From assembly GCA_018241695.1 (NCBI GenBank), contig JAFEDH010000002.1, forward strand, positions 62,001 through 126,000: 64,000 bases of DNA, read 5' to 3'. Under the pieces are notes generated by a model that was not told the origin of the DNA, searched no databases, and saw nothing but the letters and a program-made list of their open reading frames with translations. The stretch is from Pseudomonadota bacterium. GTDB lineage: Bacteria; Pseudomonadota; Gammaproteobacteria; Burkholderiales; Rhodocyclaceae. Below, piece after piece: positions 18,900 through 25,899 of this stretch. The translations under genes and the position numbers were made by a program. The stretch's first letter is position 1; each line of letters starts with the position of its first letter.

Positions 18900-19421
18900 A
18901 TGGGACATGCTTCCAGAATAAACAGCCGCCCGGAGCGGCAGACCGGCCATATCGTGCGCGATTCGGCTTTCGGGCTGGCGCCGGATCTGCTCGAACCCGT
19001 GGTGCAACTGACCAACCGCATCTGGACCGGCAGCAGCGTCAATCCCGCCCTGCTGGAGATGGTGCGTCTGCGTAATGCGCGCACCGTAAATTGCACCATC
19101 TGCAAGGCCACCCGCTATGCACAGGCCAAGGCCGACGGTCTTGACGAGAACAAGGTCGGGAAGGTGGCCGACGGCTATCTGGACAGTGACCTGAGCGTGC
19201 GGGAGAAGCTGGCGCTGGAATTCACCGATGTCTATCTCAAAAATCCCGCAGGCGCTTCCCCCGACTTGCTGGCGCGGTTGCGAACGGAGTTCAGCGATGC
19301 GCAGATCGCCGACATGGCGGTGGCCCTGACCACGTTTCACGCCATGTCCCGTTGCGCCGTCAGTCTGGGCGGGTTGCCCGAGAGCCTGCCGGTATTCGAG
19401 ATGTCGGTACCTTCGATCTGA
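18900..19421 (+). CDS. AhpD-like carboxymuconolactone decarboxylase family protein with CxxC
   Basis: 173 residues. The AhpD core ALLEMVRLRNARTVNCTICKATRY contains C65-T-I-C68, the redox pair of peroxidase-type members (read as ALLEMVRLRNARTVN then CTICKATRY). The usual His four residues after the second Cys is not present (KATRY follows). GAGGAG-like sequence (gaggagatcaagcg) precedes the ATG. The tandem partner lacks the Cys pair, so the two may form a mixed complex or have split roles. The exact reaction is unknown. Confidence 0.82.
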   Translation: MGHASRINSRPERQTGHIVRDSAFGLAPDLLEPVVQLTNRIWTGSSVNPALLEMVRLRNARTVNCTICKATRYAQAKADGLDENKVGKVADGYLDSDLSVREKLALEFTDVYLKNPAGASPDLLARLRTEFSDAQIADMAVALTTFHAMSRCAVSLGGLPESLPVFEMSVPSI

Positions 19422-19444
19422 TCACATTCACCAGGAGAAAATTC

Positions 19445-19936
19445 ATGGCAACACCCATGGCAACATCGGTCGCCGCAGGCGTCCGGACCACTGCCGCGTC
19501 ACTGAAGGATCTCGGTCTGCCCGCAGCCGATCAGGTCGGCATGGTGGTGCGTGACCTCGATGCCTCGATCGCCCTCTACGATCCCCTGTTCGGCCCCTTT
19601 CACCGCATGGATGGTTCGGTCGCCGCCGCGGACTACCGTGGCGGTGTGGCCGATGTGGGGCTCGATCTCGCCTTTGGCCGCAGCGGTGATCTGGAGATCG
19701 AACTGATCCAATGGACCTCGGGCCACAGTCCGCACAGTGAATTCATCGAGAAGGGCCGTGAGGGCATGCATCACATCCGCTTTCGCGTGGATGACTGCGA
19801 TGGATGGGTGAGGAAACTCGAAGCCCTGGGGTACGAGCGCGTCTGGGGCAAGCACCTGGAGCAGCCCAAGGCCGTATTTGCATACATGGAGCGCCCCGGT
19901 GATCCAGTACTGATCGAGTTTCTCGAAATGGCCTGA
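19445..19936 (+). CDS. VOC (glyoxalase/methylmalonyl-CoA epimerase-like) protein
   Basis: 163 residues with the vicinal oxygen chelate pattern: DQVGMVVRDLDASIALYDPLFG at the first module and a second-module EGMHHIRFRVDDCDGWVRKLEALG with a terminal PVLIEFLEM metal-ligand Glu. The pattern resembles methylmalonyl-CoA epimerase and related lactoylglutathione lyases (motifs quoted in pieces: VVRDLDASIALYD; GMHHIRFRVDD). ATG 19445 has AGGAG 7 bases upstream and follows the previous gene by 23 bases, so it closes the rightward arm. Substrate unknown. Confidence 0.83.
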   Translation: MATPMATSVAAGVRTTAASLKDLGLPAADQVGMVVRDLDASIALYDPLFGPFHRMDGSVAAADYRGGVADVGLDLAFGRSGDLEIELIQWTSGHSPHSEFIEKGREGMHHIRFRVDDCDGWVRKLEALGYERVWGKHLEQPKAVFAYMERPGDPVLIEFLEMA

Positions 19937-19950
19937 TCTCTGCCGGCATC

Positions 19951-20433
19951 GTGCGCCGCATCCTTTTTGTCTGTACCGGGAATATCTGCCGCTCTCCCAC
20001 CGCCGAGGGTGTGCTCCGCACACTCGCTGCTCGCGAGGGGCTGAGTAGCGAGGTGGAGGTGGATTCGGCCGGAACCCACGATTACCACGTGGGTGAACCG
20101 CCGGACCGGCGCACGGTGAAAGCGGCGACGCGTCGCGGCTATGATTTGTCGAAACTGCGGGCGCGCCAGGTCGTGGCTGCGGATTTCGAACACTTCGACT
20201 GGATTCTGGCCATGGATCAAGGGCACCTGAAACATCTGCAGTCAATGGCATCTTCGTTCTCACGCCACAAGCTGGCCCTGTTTCTTGATTGTGCAGAGGG
20301 CACACGTGGCCAGGATGTGCCTGATCCCTACTATGGTGGAGCCGAAGGTTTCGAAACGGTGCTGGATCTGGTGGAGCAGGGTGCCTTCGGATTGTTGCGA
20401 ACTCTTCGTGCCGGAGTGACACCCCCGGGTTGA
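19951..20433 (+). CDS. Low-molecular-weight protein-tyrosine phosphatase family protein
   Basis: 160 residues. The P-loop CTGNICRS (C8 nucleophile, R14) and the general-acid DPYYGG motif (about residue 124) are both intact. LMW-PTPs dephosphorylate tyrosine kinases of capsule or exopolysaccharide systems, or act as arsenate reductases. The DPYY form favours phosphatase activity. Start is GTG 19951 without an obvious ribosome binding site, 14 bases after the VOC gene; it may be read through from the accessory locus although its role looks unrelated. Confidence 0.92.
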   Translation: MRRILFVCTGNICRSPTAEGVLRTLAAREGLSSEVEVDSAGTHDYHVGEPPDRRTVKAATRRGYDLSKLRARQVVAADFEHFDWILAMDQGHLKHLQSMASSFSRHKLALFLDCAEGTRGQDVPDPYYGGAEGFETVLDLVEQGAFGLLRTLRAGVTPPG

Positions 20434-20594
20434 TCGATGATTAGAATTCCTGTGGCCGGTCCGGTATGGAGGTGACCCCGTCGGAGTAGTGACGATGCTT
20501 CGAAATAATCGCAGGGCAATAATTACCGGAATGCATCGACGGGAATTGAAGTACGTATCACATCTGTTCAAAAAAATAACGACAGGAGACGGTC

Positions 20595-21836
20595 ATGTAT
20601 GGAAAGCTGGGAAGGTTGGGGTGGTTGCTTGGCATGGTGGCAGGGCTGGCAGTGGGTACCGCACATGGAACTCCCGCCGGGAGTGCTGGAGCACCTGCGG
20701 AGGATAACGGAGCGGCGCCTTTCTATCGATGGTCAGGCGAAGTACCGGCTCAATCGGGAAAACTCTTGCGTAGCGAAGTTCTGGAGCCAAAGCTTCGGCT
20801 GGAAAATGCGGCAGAAAGCATCCGCCTGCTCTATTCGTCGGAAGGCTTCAACGGCAGGCCGGTGACGGTTTCCGGGCAGGCTTTCCTGCCCAGGGGAACG
20901 GCCCCGAAAGGAGGATGGCCGGTACTGGCCTGGTCCCATGGCACCGTGGGTATTGCCGACGTCTGCGCCCCGTCTTTCCGCGGCAACTCCGCGCGGGACA
21001 TCACCTACCTGAATAAATGGCTGGCTGCCGGCTATGCCATCGTTGCGACCGACTATGAAGGATTGGGTACCCCGGGTACTCACGCCTACCTCCATTGTCG
21101 TTCCGAAGCCAACGGCAATGTGGATGCGGTACGCGCTGCACAGCAGCTGGGCTGGCCGTTGTCCAAGAACTGGCTGGTGTTCGGGCAATCCCAGGGAGGG
21201 CAGGGTGCGCTATGCACCGGCGCAATCGCGACCAAGCGTGCGCCCGAGTTGAATTTCCTGGGCACGCTGGCGACTGCACCGGGGCTGAATTTCATGGATC
21301 GATTCTCGGTGATGAACCCGGCCGATCCCAATCCTTTCATCGTTGTTACCCTGCTGATGGCCCGTGGCTTTGAAACCTTCGAGCCTGATTTCAAATCCTC
21401 CAACGTCTTCACCGATGCGGCAATGGCGCTGATGCCGGTAGCCAACAGTGAATGTATCGAGACGATGATCAATCGTGGCGTGGCAGCGAAGCTGACTGTC
21501 GGTGAAAGTTTCAAGCTGTTCCCGCTGAGTGCTGCACCAGGCGTTGCCGCAGCCGCCCGGCAGATGGAAATTCCACGGGATGGATGGGATCGTCCGGTAT
21601 TCATCGGCCAGGGGATGGCCGATGAAATGGTGAGCTATCCCGCCACGGTCGATTTTGGTGTGGATCTGTGCGCCCGGGGTGTGACCACCAGCATAAAACG
21701 TTATCCGGGAGCCAGGCATAGCGGTCCGATCGAACAGGGATTCGATGATTTCCGTACCTGGGTGGATGCGCGCTTCGCAGGCCTGCCGGCAACGGACAAC
21801 TGCGCCGAGATTCGTACATGGCAGGCGGGGAAGTGA
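20595..21836 (+). CDS. Secreted lipase-family alpha/beta hydrolase
   Basis: 413 residues. A signal peptide (about 1-25, GMVAGLAVGTAHG) is followed by an alpha/beta-hydrolase fold like the secretory lipase (LIP) family. SHGT near residue 113 looks like the oxyanion region, GQSQGGQGA (about 197-205) holds the nucleophilic serine, GQGMADEMV (about 336) gives the probable Asp, and GARHSG (about 373) the His. AGGAG lies 6 bases upstream of ATG 20595. It probably hydrolyses esters in the periplasm or outside the cell. It stands alone, with 161 bases upstream in which I see no reliable promoter. Confidence 0.85.
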   Translation: MYGKLGRLGWLLGMVAGLAVGTAHGTPAGSAGAPAEDNGAAPFYRWSGEVPAQSGKLLRSEVLEPKLRLENAAESIRLLYSSEGFNGRPVTVSGQAFLPRGTAPKGGWPVLAWSHGTVGIADVCAPSFRGNSARDITYLNKWLAAGYAIVATDYEGLGTPGTHAYLHCRSEANGNVDAVRAAQQLGWPLSKNWLVFGQSQGGQGALCTGAIATKRAPELNFLGTLATAPGLNFMDRFSVMNPADPNPFIVVTLLMARGFETFEPDFKSSNVFTDAAMALMPVANSECIETMINRGVAAKLTVGESFKLFPLSAAPGVAAAARQMEIPRDGWDRPVFIGQGMADEMVSYPATVDFGVDLCARGVTTSIKRYPGARHSGPIEQGFDDFRTWVDARFAGLPATDNCAEIRTWQAGK

Positions 21837-21876
21837 ATATCCCGTACTGATTCCAAGGGGCTTGCAGGGGTTTTCC

Positions 21877-21905
21877 TTGAAAAACCACCCTGTCGGCCCC
21901 ATAAT
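21877..21905 (+). promoter_or_regulatory. Sigma-70 promoter of the tmRNA gene
   Basis: TTGAAA (21877-21882), 17-base spacer, CATAAT (21900-21905). Five of six bases match consensus at the -10 box. Transcription would begin near 21912, just upstream of the tmRNA acceptor piece. Confidence 0.75.
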
Positions 21906-21911
21906 CCCGTC

Positions 21912-21977
21912 CATGGTTGTAACTCCGGTGAACTGGAGGCGTTCTGGACAGGGGTTCGATTCCCCTCACCTCCACCC
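21912..21977 (+). ncRNA. tmRNA acceptor piece (CCA side)
   Basis: Carries a small helix CTCC/GGAG (21923-21926 with 21935-21938), the 3' strand of P2, the T-arm and the 3' acceptor strand. CCA is not encoded: discriminator A21974 is followed by CCC, so CCA must be added after trimming. The 5' end near 21912 is estimated from the promoter. Confidence 0.8.
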
Positions 21978-22012
21978 AAGGGTATCCGTGATACGGTCGG
22001 GTATTCTTCGGT
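21978..22012 (+). other. tmRNA intervening segment removed during maturation
   Basis: About 35 bases link the acceptor strand to the 5' end of the coding piece. It holds a GTATC/GATAC hairpin (21982-21994). Bases ACC (21974-21976) and GGT (22010-22012) extend the acceptor stem of the precursor by three pairs, which would present the 22013 end as an RNase P site. Exact cut sites are inferred. Confidence 0.7.
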
Positions 22013-22097
22013 GGGGGTGCACTGGCTTCGACAGGGCGAATGAAGGTGAGCAGGCAACCCGTCAGGCGATCGACGTTAATGAAGCAAATCTCCAAAC

Positions 22098-22130
22098 GCC
22101 AACGATGAGCGTTTCGCACTGGCCGCTTAA
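22098..22130 (+). other. tmRNA tag reading frame (ANDERFALAA, stop)
   Basis: GCC-AAC-GAT-GAG-CGT-TTC-GCA-CTG-GCC-GCT-TAA. The AA ending is the degradation signal read by ClpXP and ClpAP, and ANDE at the start matches the SspB-binding end of proteobacterial tags. No ATG initiates it; translation resumes at the GCC. Confidence 0.92.
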
Positions 22131-22174
22131 GGCCGATGCCGAGGCCGCATTAGCCTTGTAACCAAAGAAATGCC

Positions 22175-22196
22175 GGCGGGGACTTCGGTCCCCGTC
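22175..22196 (+). terminator. C(UUCG)G hairpin at the end of the tmRNA gene
   Basis: GGCGGGGAC-TTCG-GTCCCCGTC forms a 9-bp stem with one G-U pair and an extra-stable UUCG tetraloop. There is no T-run after it (gtcaattg), so it may be the structured 3' end of the RNA or a terminator that relies on the stem alone. Confidence 0.5.
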
Positions 22197-22236
22197 GTCA
22201 ATTGTGGCGCTGGAAATGTACGGTACTTTCCGTACA

Positions 22237-22896
22237 TCAGGTAAGCAGGTCGAGAATCTGTGCCGGGGTGTCGATGATTTTATCCGCTCCCCAGGCTTCC
22301 ACCGCCGGTCCGTTCAGATAGCCCCATGTCACCGCCACCGTGCCCATGCCGGCGGCTTTCCCCGCCTGGATGTCGCGTTCGTCGTCACCAAGATAAAAGC
22401 TCCGCGACGGAGTAACACCGAGTTCTTTGCAGGCGAGGAGGAGAGGGTCCGGATGGGGCTTCGGACGGGCTGCTGTATCGCCGCACACCACGCAGGCAGC
22501 GCGCCGGTCGAGACCGAGGCTTGCAAGTAGCGGATGGGTGAAACGCTCGCTCTTGTTGGTTACGATACCCCAGGCCAGCCCGACAGTCGCCAGATGGTCG
22601 AGTACGGCGGCCATGCCAGGGAAAAGGGTGGTTTCGTTACATAGATTCTGTTCGTAAAGCGTGAGGAAACGGGCTGAAAGACGTGGGTAGTCTGCATGAT
22701 CCGGCGTAATGGCGAAACCGGCTCCGAGCAGACCCCGGGCGCCCTGTGAGGCATAGGGGCGTAGGCTGGCCGGGGGGAATGTGGGGCGGCCTTCTTCCAG
22801 CAGGAGACGATTGATCGCACCGGCCAGATCCGGAGCCGTATCGGCCAGCGTACCGTCGAGATCGAAAAGCAGGGCCTCAGGCACGTCGCCTGGCAC
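22237..22896 (-). CDS. gph: Phosphoglycolate phosphatase (HAD superfamily)
   Basis: 219 residues. HAD motifs: DLDGT (D12 nucleophile, D14), TNK near residue 114, KPHPDP near 145 and GDDERDI near 171. Dephosphorylates 2-phosphoglycolate formed by oxidative damage or oxygenase activity; other HAD substrates cannot be excluded. Its start overlaps the ubiG stop by 20 bases and the two are adjacent in many Betaproteobacteria, which supports the name. Confidence 0.9.
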   Translation of the reverse strand: MPGDVPEALLFDLDGTLADTAPDLAGAINRLLLEEGRPTFPPASLRPYASQGARGLLGAGFAITPDHADYPRLSARFLTLYEQNLCNETTLFPGMAAVLDHLATVGLAWGIVTNKSERFTHPLLASLGLDRRAACVVCGDTAARPKPHPDPLLLACKELGVTPSRSFYLGDDERDIQAGKAAGMGTVAVTWGYLNGPAVEAWGADKIIDTPAQILDLLT

Positions 22897-23581
22897 GCAT
22901 CAGGTAATTGACGCGGGTATCCGGTTCCAGGCGGTATTGCCGGGTGAGCGGGTTGTAACTCATTCCGATCAGTTCCTCGATATCGAGGCCGGCCTCGCGG
23001 CAGAAGCGTGCCAGTTCGGCCGGGCGGAGAAAGCGTGCATAGTCGTGCGTGCCTCTGGGGAGCAGGTTGAGGACATATTCGGCACCCAGTACCGCGTAGA
23101 GGTAGGCCCTGGGGTTCCGGTGGATGGTGGAGAAGAAAACCGTTCCGCCGGGTTTTACCAGCTGCCCACAGGCGGATACGACGCTGGCAGGGTCGGGGAC
23201 GTGCTCCAGCATCTCCATGCAGGTCACGATGTCGAAGCTGCCTGGGCACTCTTCAGCCAGTTGTTCGACGGGCACCTGCCTGTAGTCCACCTGCAATCCG
23301 CTTTCGTAAAGGTGCAGTCGGGCGACGCCGAGTGGCTTTTCCGCCAGATCGATACCGGTTACTGTCGCACCCCTGGCAGCCATGCCTTCGCTCAGCAGGC
23401 CGCCGCCGCAGCCAACATCCAGAATTTTCTTGCCCATCAGTCGATCAGCCTGTTCGATCCAGCCGAGGCGCAGGGGGTTGATATCGTGCAGTGGCTTGAA
23501 TTCAGAGCCCGGATCCCACCATCGATGGGCAAGGTCGCTGAACTTGGCGAGTTCCTGGGGGTCGGCATTGACGGAGGTCAT
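22877..23581 (-). CDS. ubiG: Ubiquinone biosynthesis O-methyltransferase UbiG
   Basis: 234 residues. Performs both O-methylations in ubiquinone synthesis. UbiG hallmarks are FSDLAHRWWDPGSEFKPLH at 14-32, SAM motif LDVGCGGGLLSEG, VTCMEMLEHVPD and FSTIHRNPRAY. ATG 23581 (MTSVNADP) is chosen: AAGGG lies 9 bases upstream, while the longer open frame runs through a terminator and the OmpA-like gene. Only 16 bases separate this start from the 3' side of that terminator, so expression depends on read-through or a promoter inside the upstream gene. Confidence 0.94.
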   Translation of the reverse strand: MTSVNADPQELAKFSDLAHRWWDPGSEFKPLHDINPLRLGWIEQADRLMGKKILDVGCGGGLLSEGMAARGATVTGIDLAEKPLGVARLHLYESGLQVDYRQVPVEQLAEECPGSFDIVTCMEMLEHVPDPASVVSACGQLVKPGGTVFFSTIHRNPRAYLYAVLGAEYVLNLLPRGTHDYARFLRPAELARFCREAGLDIEELIGMSYNPLTRQYRLEPDTRVNYLMRARRRA

Positions 23582-23597
23582 GGCAATTTTCCCTTGC

Positions 23598-23628
23598 AAA
23601 AAAAAAGCCCTGCCAGGCAGGGCTTTTT
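23598..23628 (-). terminator. Strong rho-independent terminator after the OmpA-like gene
   Basis: GCCCTGCC (23607-23614) and GGCAGGGC (23616-23623) are perfect complements around one base. They are flanked by nine A on the left and five T on the right, so on the minus strand the stem ends in nine U. It could also act in the plus direction. It lies 15 bases downstream of the OmpA-like stop and 16 bases before ubiG. Confidence 0.9.
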
Positions 23629-23643
23629 CAGGTGCGGACAGGC

Positions 23644-24300
23644 TTACTGGGCCTTGGTGCCGATCACTTCGATGTTTACCCGACGGTCGGGTTGCAGGCA
23701 GGCGATCAGTTTCTTGGTCTTGACCTTGCTGGTGCCGCATTTGTCGCCGGTCACCGGCTCGGTGCTGCCCTTGCCTTCGGTGTAGACCCGGTTGTCCTCG
23801 ATGCCCTTACCGACCAGGTAGGCCTTCACGGAAGCGGCGCGGCGCTCCGACAGACTCTGGTTGTAGGTGGGCTTACCGATACGGTCGGCATGGCCGACGG
23901 CAATGATCACTTCCAGCTTGATGCCCTGGAGCTTGGCTGCCAGACCATCCAGCGCCTCCTTACCTTCGGGTTTCAGATCGGCTTTGTCGAAGTCGAACAG
24001 GGCGTCGGCGGACAGGGTGATCTTTTCAGCCGCAGGCTTGGGCGGGGCGACGGGAGCGGGAGCAGGCTTGGGTGGCTCGGGTTTCTTGACCAGATCGGGA
24101 TCACATTCCTCGATGGCAAGGGCCGGTGTCCAGAATCCATCGCGCCAGCACAGGCCGGTGCCACTTTTGGCTACATAACCGCGCTGGTCGATGACATAAC
24201 CAACGGTTCCCTTCAGGTCGACGCCGGGCGTTTGGGCGAAAGCCGAGGCGCTGATGCCGAGCAGCGCAGCCACAAGCAGGGAAATCTGGGCAGTTTTCAT
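23644..24300 (-). CDS. OmpA-family peptidoglycan-binding protein
   Basis: 218 residues. Signal peptide 1-22 (ending SAFA), a short N-terminal region with two Cys (GLCWRDGF and IEECDPD), a proline-rich linker (KKPEPPKPAPAPVAPPKP) and a C-terminal OmpA domain from about 92 on (LFDFDKADLKPEG, GHADRIGKPTYNQSLSERRA). There is no transmembrane beta-barrel, so it is probably periplasmic or outer-membrane-associated through peptidoglycan. An extra Cys pair in the OmpA domain (GDKCGTSK, LIACLQPD) could form a disulfide. AGGGG lies 8 bases upstream of the ATG. Confidence 0.9.
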   Translation of the reverse strand: MKTAQISLLVAALLGISASAFAQTPGVDLKGTVGYVIDQRGYVAKSGTGLCWRDGFWTPALAIEECDPDLVKKPEPPKPAPAPVAPPKPAAEKITLSADALFDFDKADLKPEGKEALDGLAAKLQGIKLEVIIAVGHADRIGKPTYNQSLSERRAASVKAYLVGKGIEDNRVYTEGKGSTEPVTGDKCGTSKVKTKKLIACLQPDRRVNIEVIGTKAQ

Positions 24301-24381
24301 ATTTTTACCCCTAAGGATGAGACGAAAGAATCACAGACCGGATGGTTCAGCAGGCCATTGGGTATCGGGCCGATGTTGCGA

Positions 24382-25728
24382 TCACACCACGGTTGATGGA
24401 TGGACTCTATTTTGCCATAAAGCCAAAATTTCCCGCAATTCGGCGTCACGAATGTCATTAAAAATGCCCATCTGTAGTTTTTCTGCACCAGCAATCCAGA
24501 CATGGCTGACCTGTTCCCGTCCGGCAACATATACAAGGTGGGCGGCAGGGTCGAAGCAGGGGCTCATGATCCATTCATCCAGTCGAACGGCGCACAGATC
24601 TGCCCATTTTCCGGGCTGCAGGGAGCCAATCTCGTCTTCCATGCCCAGGGCGGAGGCGCCTCCCAGGGTCGCCATGCGCAAGACCTGATGGGCACTGAGG
24701 GCTGCGGCATTGCCTGTGAACAGTTTGCCCAGCAGGGCGGCGTGACGCATTTCCTGGAACATGTCCAGGCGATTGTTGCTGGCGGCGCCGTCCGTGCCCA
24801 ATCCAACCCGTATCCCCCGGTCGAGGCTGGCGGCGACGGGGGCTGCGCCGCTGGCCAGCTTCATGTTCGAAGTCGGGCAGTGGGCAAGGGTGCAACCCTG
24901 TTCGGCCAGCAGGGCCAATTCGGCATCGTTCAGGTGTACGCCGTGGGCTGCGATCAGTTGCGGCCCCAGCAGTCCAAGACGATGGAGGCGGGAAAGAGGG
25001 CGGACACCGTGTTCCCTGAGGCTGTCATCGACTTCCTGGCGGGTTTCATGCAGGTGGATGTGGACCGGCAGATCGAGTTGTGCCGAAAGGGTGGCAATGC
25101 GTTCAAGGGTCGGATCGGAAACCGTATATGGTGCATGGGGCGCCAGTGTGAATCCGAGCAGGGGCTCCTGTCGCAGTTGATCCCGGATGGCGATACCCTT
25201 GGCCAGATAATCCCCGGCGTCATGGGCGTAAGGAGTGGGAAATTCCATCACCGGCAAGCCGAGAACTGCCCGCAGGCCGAGGCGCCGGATCGCGCTGGCG
25301 GCGGCATCAGGAAAGAAATACATGTCGTTGAAACAGGTGATCCCGCCCCGCAGCATTTCGGCGCCCGCAAGGAAGGTACCGTCGCGGACGAACTCCGCGC
25401 GGAGCAGCCGCTTCTCGGCCGGCCAGATCTTTTCCTCAAGCCAGCGCATGAGGGGCAGGTCGTCGGCATAGCCACGCAGCAGATTCATCGCTGCATGCGC
25501 GTGCAGATTGACCATGCCGGGGATCAGGACGTGGTCAGGTAGATCCATCTGGGATGCCGGATGGTACCGCTCGGCAACCTCGGCGGCGGGGAGCAGGCTG
25601 ACGATGCGTCCCTGATTCACGACCAGGGCATGGTTTTCCAGAACGACCCCGGCAGGTTCGATCGGAATCATCCAGCGCGGACGGATCACCAGGTCGGTGT
25701 GGGAAGGTGGTGCGTGAAGAGGGCTCAT
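24382..25728 (-). CDS. mtaD: TRZ/ATZ-family amidohydrolase, probable 5'-methylthioadenosine/S-adenosylhomocysteine deaminase
   Basis: 448 residues with the metal-binding amidohydrolase pattern: NLHAHAAMN (first HxH), HIHLHETRQEVDD, AAHGVHLND and LGTDGAASNN. These match the MTA/SAH deaminase group. The product salvages methylthioadenosine or adenosylhomocysteine; adjacency to the SAM-using UbiG fits SAH removal. Other TRZ/ATZ deaminases look similar, so the substrate is inferred. Starts at ATG 25728, divergent from gyrA across 171 bases. Confidence 0.83.
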   Translation of the reverse strand: MSPLHAPPSHTDLVIRPRWMIPIEPAGVVLENHALVVNQGRIVSLLPAAEVAERYHPASQMDLPDHVLIPGMVNLHAHAAMNLLRGYADDLPLMRWLEEKIWPAEKRLLRAEFVRDGTFLAGAEMLRGGITCFNDMYFFPDAAASAIRRLGLRAVLGLPVMEFPTPYAHDAGDYLAKGIAIRDQLRQEPLLGFTLAPHAPYTVSDPTLERIATLSAQLDLPVHIHLHETRQEVDDSLREHGVRPLSRLHRLGLLGPQLIAAHGVHLNDAELALLAEQGCTLAHCPTSNMKLASGAAPVAASLDRGIRVGLGTDGAASNNRLDMFQEMRHAALLGKLFTGNAAALSAHQVLRMATLGGASALGMEDEIGSLQPGKWADLCAVRLDEWIMSPCFDPAAHLVYVAGREQVSHVWIAGAEKLQMGIFNDIRDAELREILALWQNRVHPSTVV

Positions 25729-25830
25729 GGGGCGATTTAACCAGAGGTTTCAGCGACATACAACGCTATAGAAACGCTGGCGCAAAGTCGCTCCGGGTGC
25801 ATGGGGTGGCCCGGGCGGTGAGGCCGGACA

Positions 25831-25839
25831 TGCTAGAAT
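25831..25839 (+). promoter_or_regulatory. Extended -10 promoter candidate for gyrA
   Basis: TGCTAGAAT (TGn plus TAGAAT at 25834-25839), 60 bases before the gyrA start. No good -35 box at 17 bases, which is compatible with an extended -10 promoter. Confidence 0.5.
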
Positions 25840-25899
25840 CCTGAACTTTTCGCGCGGATCCTTTTCGGGATTTTCCTGCCTGCCGCCGCGTTCCGGATC

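Larger units (their letters stand above)
21912..22196 (+). ncRNA. ssrA: tmRNA (ssrA), circularly permuted two-piece gene
   Basis: Ribosome-rescue RNA encoded in permuted order. The CCA-side of the tRNA-like domain comes first: T-arm AGGGG-TTCGATT-CCCCT at 21950-21966, then acceptor strand CACCTCC at 21967-21973 and discriminator A21974. The 5' side follows 38 bases later: GGGGGTG at 22013-22019, then the conserved CTGGCTTCGAC. The two strands pair over 7 bp with G3-U70, the alanine identity element. Helix P2 also forms across the pieces: CGTTCT (21940-21945) with AGGGCG (22033-22038), followed by conserved GGAC (21946-21949). The tag reads ANDERFALAA and stop at 22098-22130. Ends are approximate: the 5' end is inferred from the promoter, the 3' end from a C(UUCG)G hairpin at 22175-22196. 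Permuted two-piece tmRNAs are known in alphaproteobacteria, some cyanobacteria and a betaproteobacterial lineage. Confidence 0.9.
22013..22196 (+). ncRNA. tmRNA coding piece
   Basis: Starts with GGGGGTG and the D-arm analogue CTGGCTTCGAC, then the tag frame. The resume codon is GCC (22098-22100). The stop TAA (22128-22130) lies in the loop of a GGCC/GGCC hairpin, as in helix P5 of other tmRNAs. The downstream part is short and I did not identify the three downstream pseudoknots of E. coli tmRNA. The 3' end is uncertain. Confidence 0.8.

Noticed and set aside
21940..21977. Stand-alone tRNA 3' half or tRNA pseudogene
   Set aside because: T-arm and acceptor strand look like a tRNA fragment, but their partner strand and helix P2 lie 36 bases downstream in the tmRNA coding piece.
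21745..22161. Open frame crossing the tmRNA region
   Set aside because: It runs through base-paired tmRNA helices and the tag frame; the RNA interpretation explains the sequence far better.
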